NCBI GenBank assembly: GCA_946807835.1
Contig: OX327697.1
Location: forward strand, 1,937,001 to 2,001,000
Origin: Ailanthus altissimus
Lineage: Eukaryota > Streptophyta > Magnoliopsida > Sapindales > Simaroubaceae
Length of the DNA stretch: 64,000 bases
Direction of reading: 5' to 3'
Below the pieces are notes generated by a model. The model was not told the origin of the DNA and made no database searches. It was given only the letters and a program-made list of their open reading frames with translations. Positions 46,541 to 59,260 of the stretch are shown piece after piece. A program made the position numbers and the translations under genes. Numbering within the stretch: the first letter of the stretch is position 1; every line of letters starts with the position of its first letter.

Positions 46541-47658
46541 ATGGAAGCTTGTTGTCTAACATCGAATTCCTTCACCAAAACCATTGAAGCACTTGTCCCC
46601 TCGACAAAAGCAAATATTCTGTCCTACTCCAAGAGAAATAGTAATTCTAATCAGCTTCATTGCAAAAAGGCACATTTTCAATCTTTAATAGCATGTAAGT
46701 ACTTAATTCTTGATCTGGTTTGATTTATTTTGTTCATACTGTTCACAAGCATTCATTTTCTCTTATTTAAGGAGCATCTGGAAGTGCTTGTAAACAATAG
46801 CTTCTAATAGAAGTGCTCTTGACAGAAGGAATTCAAATGATTTCTAGCTCAACTTTGATTTTGTCCTGCATAACTTGGGTTTCTAATTGACTGTAAATAA
46901 CAGGTCGCCACTTGGAACCATCTGTGCCATCTGATGCTGACAACAAACCAGTGATTGATGCTGATTGGCGATCATTTAGAGCAAGATTAGTAGCAGCAGA
47001 GCAAGAGCCTTCAGCAGTAGTTGATCCTGATGTTATAGTGGATTATCCACCACAAATCACAATTGGGGACAAATGGGCCCATACAATCCATGAGCCCGAA
47101 AAGGGTTGCTTACTCATTGCAACCGAAAAGCTTGATGGAGTACATATTTTTGAACGGACTGTGATCCTACTCTTATCAACTGGCCCAATGGGCTTGTCCG
47201 GGATCATCCTCAATCGGTCGTCCCTTATGTCAATCAAGGAGATGAGATCGACGGTGCTAGACATAGACTCAGATGTAGCCGGGACATTTTCTGACCAGCC
47301 ATTGTTCTTCGGAGGACCCTTAGACGAAGGGCTGTTTTTGGTGAGCCCAAAAGGAGATGATGATGGAGTGGGGAAGAGTGGGGTTTTTGAGGAAGTGATG
47401 AAAGGGTTGTATTTTGGGACTAAAGAGAGTGTTGGTTGTGCAGCTGAAATGGTGAAGAGAAATGTAGTTGGGCCTGAGGATTTTAGGTTCTTTGATGGTT
47501 GTTGTGGGTGGGAGAAAGATCAATTGAGTGAGGAAATTAGGGCTGGTTACTGGACTGTAGCAGCTTGTAGCCCAAGTGTAATTGGACTTGATTGTGTAAG
47601 GACTTTTGGGCTTTGGGAAGAGATTCTCTGGCTCATGGGCCCTAGAAAAGTTTGGTGA
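46541..47658 (+). CDS. UPF0301/DUF179 (AlgH-like) protein, probably plastid, 2 exons
   Basis: Exon 46541-46694 and exon 46904-47658 join through a GT-AG intron (split codon T+GT, Cys), giving 302 residues. The N-terminal ~55 residues (MEACCLTSNSFTKTIEALVP onward, Ser/Lys/Asn-rich) look like an organelle transit peptide. The AlgH domain follows: KGCLLIATEKLDGVHIFERT, VILLLSTGPMGLSGIILNRS, PLFFGGPLDEGLFLVSPKG, EDFRFFDGCCGWEKDQLSEE and IRAGYWTVAACSPSVIGLD. Bacterial members are about 190 residues; the extra length is the transit region and an acidic linker. The biochemical role of this family in plants is not settled. The bacterial name AlgH came from alginate regulation and does not imply that function here. 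The gene lies 2.6 kb downstream of the PPR gene on the same strand, with no sign of shared transcription. Confidence 0.9.
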
Positions 47659-50090
47659 AGCCTCCAACTTTTAGGGAACTCTTTTAGAAGGTGAAAGGAA
47701 GTTTGTTGCCAAGAGATTGCCCTATAACCATAGGCCACATATTGTGCAAGAGGTTTCTAAAATGTGTTCATATACCTCACCAAATTTCTATCTTTTGTGT
47801 GCATATTTAGTCTTAACCCACAAACCTTGGGTTCATATGCAATAGTGTCTTGCTCATTGCTAAACCATATGCAACTTATGTATATTATGATATCTTTAAC
47901 AATTGTTGTGTTTCTCATTTCTTCTCAAAATTGTGTAATGTTTGATCTTTCCATTTAGCACGTGCAATTCAACTTATTCTTGGGCTCTAATTGACATCTT
48001 CTTTGATGCATTTAATATTCTATCAACACTATATTTTATGACTCATACCAAATTCTTCTCAATCCCTATCATGACCAACAATCAATAAGACAATAACCTC
48101 TTACTAATCAATAAAGATATCAAAAGGGCCATCTTAAATATAACAACCAACTTGAAATACTATGATTTCTGTTTAATCTAGAGCTACCCAAATCCCAATT
48201 TCATTTTGTACCTTCATACATCAAGAATATTGAAATACTACAATATATATATATATATATATATTTTTGGTAGATAATTTGATATTAACTTAGATGTGAC
48301 TTGTGAGGACTAATGTACATGTACTTTTTGTTGAGATCATGTTTAAGCCATAGAGCATGGCTTAGTAGACATAAAGATAAAAGAGGCATTGTGCCATGAA
48401 TGTCTGGCAAATGGGACATTGTATGTTCCCTATTCCAAATTTGACTTAAAGCAAAATTCTTAGCATAGAAAGGTAAAATAAAATGGCCCTCAAAATAGTT
48501 ATGTCATGATTAGATTCCATTACCAAATCCATTGCATTATACAAGAGATAACATATTTGAATATTGTAATATGTTTATTCTAAAAGTAAAAAAAAAAAAA
48601 AAAAAATGGAAGATGGAGAGAAACTTTTAATCTTCAATTTAAAATTTTAGAACTTTCACCCAAACCCAGTTACCCTTTTTCTTCACATCTTTGAATTTAT
48701 CTTTTTTTTTTTAATTGTAAATTGCTTAACAAATTTTGCCCATAATTTATTTGCAATGTCTATTATATATAAAAGTATAGAAAATGGTAGATCTTTTTAG
48801 AAAAAATTAATTAATTAAATTTTATTATAAGAATTTTATTGACTTAAATGAATCAAATTTAACAATGGAATGATTATATTATTATTTTTTATAATTACAA
48901 TTCTAAAAATAAAAAAATCACACGACAAAAAATTAAAATAGTTCAGTAATTAACCTCTTTCATTTATATTTTTTAAATAATAAGTTGAAAAATACCTTCG
49001 TATTCCTGTAAAAAAAAAGTTAATCACCCATATGCTACTCGATAATTATGGGCCAAATTTTTATTGCTGAGTTGTCTAAAATCCAAAAGTTGAATAACAT
49101 ATTATATTATATTTGGACTAAGTGTTTCATTAAAAGGGTTATTAACACTGACACCCTTGAGGTTGGTATAAAATATATTTTGATAATGATTTTAATTTTA
49201 ATTATATTATTATTTTTTCTATTTAATTTAAAAAATAAAAATATTCTCATTATATTATCACATAAATAATTAAAATATCCTTAAAAGCGAAGGTATTTTT
49301 ATTATTTTAATTAAATAAAAAGGATGACAGTGTAATTAAAACTAAAATTACCATTAAAATGTAATTTGTGCTAACTTTAGGGGGTGATAGTGCTGAAATC
49401 CCTTCTTGAAAATAACAGTTTTATAGAAACACAAACACTTATCAATCACATTCAGATCCCACAAAACCATAATTGCAATTACAGATATTCTCCACTTTTC
49501 ACCAAATATCAAGCTGACCCCCAAAAGCTATTTCCATTATTACATGCCAAACAACTTCATTTTCTGTCCATATACATACATACAAACAAACCTATAGACT
49601 TTAATTTCAATAATGAGAGCATATAATTTAATTATAATTTTTTTTAAAAAAAAAGCACTTGATCCCAAACCCAAAAGTGAAAAAAAAAAAAAACCCCTTA
49701 TAACATAATTATGACAATTAACTTTTTTTTGAGCCCACAAGATTATGATAAAAAGTTAGGGCTTAATTTGAGGTTAAAGATGCTAGGATTACATCATGGT
49801 GATTGTTGGGTAATCTTGTGAATGACACTTTTTATTTATTTATTTTTTCCTGAACTCTTTTGCCTTTTTCTCCTTTTGGCTCACCTTCCTTCAGAGTTCA
49901 GATCATTCTGCTGCTATTGACAGTGCTTTTAACAAAAGCTGCTTTTCCCATTTCTCCAAATCTTTCTACTTTCTCTGGAAGTTAAAGCAGTTTTTGATGC
50001 CCGAAATCTGCTTTTACTTTCTTTTTTTTTTTCCCTCTATTGATTTTTCCATTTTACATATCAACAACTGCAATGATAGTCATTTTATAG
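47659..50090. other. AT-rich intergenic region
   Basis: Begins with the presumed 3' UTR of the AlgH-like gene. It holds an (AT)n run at 48243-48264 and a poly-A run near 48589-48606. No gene was recognised. Confidence 0.5.
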
Positions 50091-50099
50091 TACATTTTT

Positions 50100-50690
50100 T
50101 TATAATATTACAATAATTTATTAATATTTATAATAAAAAATCTATTGAAACATATAACAATGATGATATCTATTAAAGGACAATTTGTAAAATTTTTAAT
50201 ATTGTAATAATATACTAATATTTATAATTAAAAATTTATCGAAACATACAATCAAGATATACAATATTAATATTCTACTTTATTAAAAATCGAATAAATT
50301 TAGACAAAAAAATATTAAATTTATCGAGATATACAATTGGGATATACAATATTGATATTTTACTTTATTAAAAATTGTGATAAATCTAGACCCAATATTT
50401 ATAATTAAAAATTTATCGAAACATATAATAGAGATATACAATATTAATATTCTACTCCATTAAAAATTGGGATAAATTTAAACCCAATATTTACAATCAG
50501 AAATTTATTAGAACATACAATTATGATATATATATTCTACTCCATTAAAAATTGGGATAAATCTAGAGCCAAGAAAAATAGAATTTATCAAGACCTACAA
50601 TCGAGATATACAATATTGATATTCTACTCTATTAAAATTTAAGATAAATTTAAACACAAGAAAGATTGAATCTCCACTCCACTAAAAATA
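50100..50690. repeat. tandem array, ~6 diverged units of ~90-105 bp
   Basis: Units begin near 50110, 50219, 50325, 50396, 50488 and 50583. The common plan is TATTTATAATTAAAAATTTA, then TCGAAACATACAAT-GAGATATACAATATTAATATTCTACT and CATTAAAAATTGGGATAAAT, ending with a purine-rich A stretch. Central units (50396-50580) are the most alike. Confidence 0.75.
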
Positions 50691-52620
50691 ATATATATAT
50701 ATACTTGATACAACCCTTAATTTTTTTTTTAATGTAATCACATGTTTTTAAATTTTCATTATAAACTCAAACTTTTAAAATAAAATGGATTAATTAAAAA
50801 ATATATAAAAAAAGTTGAGATGTGTAACAAAAAAACTAAAGATTATCCCAACTGTATGGTAATTTTGCTAATAATAATACAGTCATTGATATATATATAT
50901 TTTAAATTTTCATATTAAATTGTTTAATTCTTCATTTAGGACAATAATTATATTGATATAAATGTCAATGCTTTGGTGAGGTAATTAAAGAAATTTGATT
51001 TTCTCTTATTCAATTTTATTTTAGTTGTAAAATCACTTTCTTTGTATAAAGATAAAAAGAATTTTAATTTTTCATAAATGTAATAATATGAACTCAAATT
51101 TCTTAATTTGGTCCATATCAAATTTAAATTTTTAAATGCGTTATATCGAATTTAATCAATGTTGATTTTAGTAGACTCCAGTCAACAATGTTATAATTTT
51201 TTTTTAAAAAAAAAAACTTTGTTGACATATGATATTTGTAATACAAAAATCTCCATATCAAAAGTGTTATCCATGATCATAGAATGTTGACATATAATTG
51301 GCTAATACCCACAATTCTTAGGGAAGTTTTTAAATATGGAGCCTTAAGAAATTATGTGATGCACCATATTTTTATATAAAAAAAAATACTTTGAAACTCA
51401 AATAATTATTTATCTCTTTGAAATTATAGAATGCAGACACTCCAACAGTTAATGTTTATCTCTTCAAAATTGTGAAATGCACACTTTAATATTTAAGTTA
51501 GTATTTATTTTTAAAAAATATGGGATGTATATGCTTGGATACTTAAGATCATGTTTATTTTAAAAAATATTTTAATGCTCAAATAAATATTTATTTAAAA
51601 AAAAAAATTTGACACTCAAGTTAGTATTTATTCAAAAAAAAATAATTTTCACGCTCAAATTAATATTTATCTAAAAAATATATACTATATGTATAAAGTG
51701 TGTTACAAAGACAAACAAAATAATAATATTTTTTGTTTAAATAAATAGTAAACATTAATCATCATTATATATGAGAATAAATAATGTATAATTAATAATT
51801 CATATTTATAAGATATGAATTCACATTCTATTCAAAGTATACGAATTCAATTTAAATTTTAATTAAAAAGAGCTAAATTTAATTTAAAATCTAATTTCAC
51901 TTGAACGGATATGTAACGTAAAAATTATATAACTTTGTTTGAAAAGAAAAAAATTATGTTTAACTTCATACCTACGCTTAGACAAAAAAAAAAAAGTTGC
52001 TATAAAGATCATTAAAGGATTAAAGAACCAATTAAAAAATTATAAAAAACAAAAACAAAAACAAAAGCAATAATCCAATTCCATTTCCTATATTTCCAAA
52101 TAATACCTCAATCCCCATCTCTATCACTTAACTTATTAAAATTATTACTTTTTCTTAAAAAGAAGAATAATGAATACAAATATTCTCTCTTCATGTACGC
52201 GACTCCTTGCTTGTGTGAAACAACGCACCCACCAGACCAATCACAAAATACATGGGAATAATAATATTCAGATCCCTATTCTTTTACAATTTATCAAGTG
52301 AGGACAATATTCTGTTTATTTATATCAAAGGAGTCCCTCATTAGTTGAAATAAAATAAATTTTTTTTAATAAATAGCCTCAAAATTTTATAAATATAATA
52401 TTTTAGCCACATTTAAATTTTATATTCTTTAGTAGCCAAAAATGTAAAATTCAAGACTCTTATACCTTTAAATAAAAAAATATTCTCTCTACTCTCTCAA
52501 CCAAAAATTCTCTTTCTCTCATTTTAAAATTCTCTTAACAAAAATGATATAGATAAATTATAGGTAAAAATTAGTTTAAAATGATGAAAAAAAATTTAAA
52601 TTCGATAAAAAAAATAACTT
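50691..52620. other. AT-rich intergenic DNA with a ~55 bp degenerate repeat
   Basis: From about 51375 to 51700, five or so diverged units repeat CTCAAAT-AATATTTAT-TAAAAAATAT. No gene was seen. The remainder is low-complexity A/T sequence. Confidence 0.45.
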
Positions 52621-52624
52621 ATTT

Positions 52625-53075
52625 AGGGTTATATATCAAACTTAGATAGCGACCGATCGCCGTCTGGGTCTAGTACATCTTGATCATGACATTTTAGTAA
52701 GGCATCTTGAGCTCGAGATGCCTTGTCGAGATGATATATTGGCATCACAAGGCTGCGATAGTTCCCTATGATGCAAATCTCAATTTGTTTTATAATTTTT
52801 GTCATTTTATTTTTAAATTTTTGTCTTCTGAAATGCAATCATTTCAAATTTATTTATTTCAAATTCTGAATGTTGAAATGTATTTTTGGAGATGGATCGA
52901 CTCAAATCTAAGTTTGAATTTATTATATTTAGATTTAAATATTTTGTTTAATACTATGTTATGTTTACGAGGGTAAATATGTTTATTTACAGTTTATTTG
53001 ACTAATAAAGAATAGATAATTGAAAGGTAGTTAAAAAAGTATATTTATAAAGTTTTGGCGCTATTTCTAAAGTTT
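52625..53075. mobile_element. MULE-like fragment with one recognisable TIR
   Basis: The reverse complement of 52860-53070 matches the left arm of the 41.27-41.89 kb element; shared blocks include CCATCTCCAAAAATA, TTTATTAG and TTTAACTAC. Next to it, 52645-52670 reads AGCGACCGATCGCCGTCTGG, closely like AGCGACCGCATCGACCGCCGTCTGG in the right end of the 13-16 kb MULE. A near-perfect palindrome, AGGCATCTTGAGCTCGAGATGCCT, lies at about 52702-52725. The opposite arm was not found. Confidence 0.55.
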
Positions 53076-53992
53076 TTTCAATAAAATAATTGAAACTAAA
53101 ATAAATGTTAGTGTAGGGACCAATTTGGTTTAAGTAGACAAATTATATTCTTATCTAAAAAAATCTTATACTTAGAAACCCATACATTTAATATTGTAAA
53201 AATACATAAATACAATTTTTTCAATATGAACACTTAAATTAGGTTAGGACTCCTTAAACCGATTGAATTTAAATCTTTTATGATATAATTTAAAAATCTA
53301 TGTATAAAATAGATTAAATTTACTCGTTTTTTTTAGGAACACATAAATACTTTCAAAATAGTTCAAAAGCATTAAAAATGCCTTTAAAAACACTTTTAAG
53401 TAATCAAAATAAAATTTTTATATAATAAATTCAAAATAATGATGCAAAAAAAATAAAATTAGTGACATAAAATAAAACCCAATATGAATATTAACCTCCA
53501 ATATCAAATGTCAAGCTAACTAATAACATATTAAATATTATTCCACGTCTGATTTTCATAAATTTATTAATTTACTTGAATGGAAGAATGTAAATAGTGC
53601 AAAGGCAAGTCATGTCAGTAGTTTAGTCTTCAGATGGAAAGTTCATTAGATTCTCTAGGTACTGTTAAACTGTACAACGTTGGATAGGAAGTACAAGTCA
53701 CGAGCTGTTTCACGCGCGTGGTTGTAACATTAATTCATCCGAAAGATCTTATTCAAGAGGGTTCAGCTACTTTAGGAAACTGTTGGGTTGTTGTCTGAAT
53801 TACACTCAGCTCACTCCTATGCGAAGACCAATTTTATTATTACTATTTCTTATTACTAAAAGTACTGAAAAAAGAAATAAAATATGTGTACCCAAAAAGC
53901 ATGGAAGGTGGAGAGAATCTAGAAAATGTGAAAAATAAAAAAATAAAAAAAAATTGCCCCATATCTTTCAACATCCTCAAACTCCAATTCAA

Positions 53993-54001
53993 TATATAAA
54001 T
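53993..54001 (+). promoter_or_regulatory. candidate TATA box of the DUF863 gene
   Basis: TATATAAAT is followed some 60-120 bp later by a GA-rich stretch typical of plant 5' leaders. This is consistent with a transcript starting near 54030. Motif-based only. Confidence 0.38.
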
Positions 54002-54375
54002 GGAAAGAGATGATAAAAATATTGCAAAAGAAATGATTGAAACAAGGCCAAAGGTGAAGCAAAGTATATTGAATAATGAATGAATGAGAGAGCTAGAGAT
54101 GAGAGATAGAGAGGTAGAGAGAGAGAGACCACAAGTTGACAAAATTGAAGTCTTTTGAAGTCATTGTTATTGTTGTTGTGGTAAGGACTTTTCTGTTTAG
54201 AAGATCCTCTTCTTATTTATTTGGGTTCTGAGATCTCTCTCACTATCTTCTTATCAGGTTCTGGCCCATCTGAAGATCTGAATTTTTGCTTTTATATTTA
54301 TATAAAATATATATTTATGTATTTTACTTTTGTGTCTGCTGATGATCTGTTGATTTAAGCTAAGCTTCTTCTTCA

Positions 54376-54462
54376 ATGGCAGTGCAGAGACAGACACCTT
54401 GTTTGCTTCTTGTTAGCTGTTGCTTGTCATGGAGCTTAGTTGGTTTATGGAGAATTTGGTGA
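54376..54462 (+). promoter_or_regulatory. upstream ORF, 28 codons, in the presumed 5' UTR of the DUF863 gene
   Basis: ATG at 54376 to TGA at 54462 encodes MAVQRQTPCLLLVSCCLSWS and eight further residues ending RIW. It lies upstream of the inferred 5'-UTR intron (54515-55192). If the leader begins near 54030 it would be translated before the main start. The peptide is hydrophobic and Cys/Trp-rich. No homology is claimed. Confidence 0.35.
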
Positions 54463-55194
54463 ATTTGTAAATAAGCTTTGATTAAGGGGTGCTTGGAGGA
54501 TATTTAGTTATGAGGTAATTTTATATAATTTTTTAGTTTTGGTTTTTGATTTCTTTGCCTGGATAATTTGTTTTGTTTGTTATTATTTTTAGGTTCTGGG
54601 TTATCTTGGGTATGATGGTTCTGCTGCTTGATCATTGACTTGTAGGATATCTCACTCCAAATTTTGGTTTTTGGTTCAATATTATTGTTAGATTTGGGTT
54701 ATTGGTGTTCTGCACTTTATTCTTTGTTTTATTGCCTGGTTATTGCAATTGTTACTTGATCACTCTATTTTTGTTATTAGTACATTGATGGAGTTTCTTC
54801 TTTTTGTTGAGTGCTTTGTGTGGATCACTAGGTATCTGGCTAGATTTTTCATTCCTTATATGAACCCGTTGAATGTAGTTTGGAAACTGACATCAGTTAT
54901 GATTTGTACAGTTAATTGAGTGTGAAATTTTCTCAGCGAGCTTCTTTCTTGTTGCATTGCTCAATGCCCCGGATCATTCAAGTTATGGAATATAGAGTCT
55001 ACAGTTTTAATTAGTCATATGTTTTGGTTTTCAACACACATGATAAGATCTGGGATCCCATTTGAAATTTATGGAAGTTAGTTCATAGTTGTGCTTCCCA
55101 ATTCAATGATAGACTCCAGAAACACTTTATTAAGCTTTTTGTTGTCATGATTTTTTTCTTTAGATTGTGTAACATCTCCCCATTCTTTGCAGGA

Positions 55195-58100
55195 ATGGGA
55201 ACTGAAGTACAGTCCAAGATGTATTTGCCAGGTTTTTATTCCTTGAGAGATCTACATGAGAATACCAGTAATGGTAGCTGGTCTTTACATCAGCAAAACA
55301 ATAAATTCAGCCAGTACCATGACTTTCTGTTGACGAGGCAGGCAATAGATGTTAATGAGGAATATGAAAAAGAACGACTGAGGCAAACTATATTGAGGCA
55401 TGAATCCATGTTCAGACAGCAGGTATGCTTCTCTATTTCTCTGTTGAACTACAAATTTAGATCTTTGAGATGCTTCTAAGTTTGCGGAGTATAATACTAT
55501 GAAGGCCCTTGCTTGTCTAGAAAGCTGAGTAATTGAGGCCATTGTCTGACTTCTGATATTATTGGTATGCGTTTTGTTTTCCAGCTACATGAACTTCATC
55601 GGCTTTACAGAATACAGAAGGACATGATGAATGAAATGAGAAGCAAAGAATTGAACCGACATATGATACCAGCAGGCACATTGCAATTTAGTCCCCGTTC
55701 ATCTGGAATTCTTGTGGCAGATGACAATGGGAGGCAGTATTCGTCCAACTTGTCCTTGGATCATGGTAGACTGCCCATGTCAGGTGCTGATAGCATCCAA
55801 CGTCAATTTAGATCCATGAAAGAGAATGTTCTGCATTCTGGTTATGGTCCTAACCAAAATGGATTAAGATTGAAGAACTGTGAGACTTTGGAATCTGGAT
55901 GCAAGAAATTGCAAAGAAGGTTATTCGATCTTGAACTTCCTGCTAATGAGTACATTGACGATGAAGAGGACGGTCAAGGAGTTTCTGAAGTGTCAGCTGT
56001 GGAAAGTTATTTTCTTAGCAGGAGCCATGAGGTGACTCATGATAGAGATGGAAATTTATCCATTCAAACTGGTGCCAACTCTGGTTGTAATGTTGATGTG
56101 CCAAGTTCCTATCTGCGTATGAGGAAGCATTCCCAAGGCTCGAGTAATTGGAATGAACCTATCAAGGTTAAGGAAGCATCTGCATCTGCTTCCAATGATG
56201 TATTGGGAAATATTGTATGCTCCAAAGAGGAGATGGAAAGACAGTTTCTATCTTCGAATTCACATTCACACTTTCAGTGTTTAGATAAAATTTCTCAAGA
56301 TCCTCAGAAAAGGGATCAAGGGGTTAGCCTTGGCAATCTGCATTTAGAGACTGAAAGGCAACAAAAAGGGTGGTTACCATATAATAACGATGCCGGTAAG
56401 TTCTTATTCTGCAATATTGGTTTAAATTTCCTGAGGTGTTCTAAGTTTACTTTGGTCTGTTATGTAAGTGTCACTTCCTTGTATCAGTCAATTTTGTGTC
56501 AATTAGAAGTTGCTATAACTTTTCGAGTAATAAGTTGGCATACTAGTTTGCTTGACCTGTGCATTATTGATGAGAAGGATTTTTGTTTTTTTTTTCCCAT
56601 ATAAATCTGAAAGGAATCGTATTTTGTTGGAAGAACAGGAATAAAGGAGAATCTGAAGAATAAGGTGTACAAAACTAAAACCTGAAAACATCTTGTTATA
56701 TTCCAAAGAAGTAGGAGGAATGGTTTTATGCAGTCATGTCTACTACATGTATTATCTGGAAGGCCAGTCAATTATCCAACTGAAGTGAAAATGTCCTTAA
56801 CACAAAGTGGATTATTCTATGCAAGTAATGAAAATGTAATGGCACTCGTCTTGTTACTTAGGCTTCAAGGGAAGTTGCGCAAGGAGAGCCCCCACCTGTT
56901 TCAGTCATTCATTTTTCTTTCTCTTTTTAGGAGAAAAGAAAAGGAAACTCATCTTTCTGTTTGTTACCTACTGAATAATCTTGTTCCAAGTTGACTGGAT
57001 GTTCTTTTATGACAAGTCTTTGTGATAGAAGCTGTCATTTTTCTGTTTTTATTTTATTTTATGTCGCATAAAAACAGTACGGTAACATAGCATTGCTGGA
57101 TTATTTAATCTAAACTGATAGTTTGATATGGTTTCCTGTTCAGGCCAAACTGGAAGAAACGGATGTTCTTTTTCTGCAAGTTTTCATCCTCAACATTTTC
57201 CTGCAACTTCTAAGTCACAGCAAACTGAACCTAGGAACTCCAATGAGCGTGTGAAGAAAAAAATATTTGGTGTGGAAATATGTGAAAGAAACCATGGTGC
57301 ATCTGTTGAGGACTCTCGTTTACTTAATCAGCTCTCACTTGTTCCTCATTCTAATGTGGCCAATTCTGAGTCATCATCTATTTCTTCTTGGAAAAAACTT
57401 CATTCTGGCTTCCGCCAGGACATGACAATGATTCGAGGAAACCCTTCTTTTAAGAGCTTCACTATATCGAACAAGAGTTCTATGACATTGATGAAGAGCC
57501 CTGAAGTTATTGAGGACAAATCGCATGTTGACAGTAATTCGCGATTCATTCCGAGTATTGTTGCTGAAGCATCATCTCAAAATCACCTTTGCCTTAGTTC
57601 TCAGTTGGATTCCAAAGAATCACGGCTTTGCTACTCATCAAATGGCTTTGCTCATCTAAATGGAATCAGTGGCAGTAGTTATGCCTCTGAACAATTAGCT
57701 GGAAATGGTCCTAGGAATAATCATAGGGATTTAGATTCCATCATGGGTGCAAAGTCTGCAGAAGAAAAAAAAGTGGATGCGGTTGATCTGAACAGGTATC
57801 AGAATGAAGAAATTTCTCAATGTGCTATGGTTTCTGTTAATGGGACAAGTAAGCAGAGCCCTGATGGAGAATTGTCTTGGCTTAAGGTAGCGCCTTCATG
57901 TAATGGCAACTCCTCTGAAGAAAGGCAAGGCTCTTCTCAAATGAATCTAGATTCCTTAAGAAACAGTTTTCAGCCGTTTGTTGACAAAACTGAAATCATG
58001 AGAAAGAGCTACTTTCAAAGCTCTGTTCAGGATTCTTCATCGGCAACATGTGCTCTTGATGCTGATCCCTGGAAAACTGAAGTTGGCGAGTGTTCAAGCA

Positions 58101-59260
58101 ATAGGAAGATTCCTGGATTTTCCATTTCTGAAAAGCCTCATATGTGCAAGGATCTTACCTCTCCTAGCACCACCACAAAGCCAAGCAATGATGCCTCAGC
58201 AGTTGATGATACCAAGGCCCGTGAAGCAATGCCACCTAAATTTGGAGAGCAACATAAAACTGAGGATCAGATAGAGAAGGGAATAGTTAATCACTGTGCT
58301 GATTCAAGATGTCACATAGATTTGAACTTGAGTGTCATTGATGAAGGGGTTGAAGATGTGGCTGAACCAACATTCTCTTCCTCAAGAACCAATCTGAAGA
58401 TTCCTGTTGAGATAGATTTGGAGGCACCAGTAGTTGTTGAAACTGATCTTGATGTCCCTCCTGGTTTTGAATCTTTCCAAAGCAAAATCAAAGAAACTAT
58501 TGACTTGCAACAAGATGAATCTGCAGAACTACATGAAGGACTGACCAGCGCTGCAGCTGCGGCTTTAGTTGCCATTTCATCTTGTATGCCTTTTCAGGTG
58601 GATACCTGTTCTCACCAATCAGAAGATTCTCCGAAAGATACCCTGCATTGGTTTGCAGAGGTAATTTCTTCATACAAGGGTGATATTGAGAATGAGCTGG
58701 GAGCAGTTTCAATGGGTCAGGATAGTGTTCATCGGGAAGATATTTTATCCGATGGGATGGATTACTTTGAGTATATGACATTAAATCTGACAGAGACTAA
58801 GGTAGAACAATGCTGTTATAAGCCTCAGGTTTTCGAGAACCCAAAACCCGAGTACACATTGCTAAAACGACCTAGGAGAGGTCAGGCAAGGAGAGGAAGG
58901 CAGCAGCGGAAGGACTTTCGAAGGGATGTGCTTCCCACTCTCACTTCACTATTAAGAAATGAGGTGACCGAGGATCTTCAAACAATCGAAGGGCTGATTC
59001 AAGCGACTGGTGGTACCTGGAAGTCAACTTTGTCACTGAAAACTACTACTAGAAATGGCGGGGCAAGGAGAAAGAGACGTTTGGCAGAGTCTAATTCCCC
59101 ACCAAATGCAACCCAAACTTCTTCACCGCAAACTCAGCTGCCTAATTGTAGAGAAGTAGCACTCGAGGATAGAAGCCTACTTGGATGGGGAAAGAGGACT
59201 AGACGTCCACCGAGGCAGAGATGCCCGATTACTACGAATCCTCCTCTTGCCATAAAGTAA
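55195..59260 (+). CDS. DUF863 family protein, complete coding region, 3 coding exons
   Basis: Coding exons are 55195-55422, 55585-56395 and 57144-59260, with GT-AG junctions in frame (the second splits Gly as G+GC). They give about 1,051 residues, in range for the family. The start MGTEVQSKMYLPGFYSLRDL matches the conserved DUF863 N-terminus. An upstream acceptor at 55191-55192 and a donor at 54515 suggest a 678 bp intron in the 5' UTR. Other conserved blocks are QLHELHRLYRIQKDMMNEMR (coiled-coil-like), RRLFDLELPANEYIDDEE, SRCHIDLNLSVIDEG (resembling an EAR-type LNL motif), PVEIDLEAPVVVETDLDVPP and the basic C-terminus KRPRRGQARRGRQQRKDFRR followed by LLGWGKRTRRPPRQR. Most of the rest is Ser/Asn-rich and disordered. 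Nuclear location is likely from the basic runs. The molecular function of the family is unknown to me. Confidence 0.9.
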
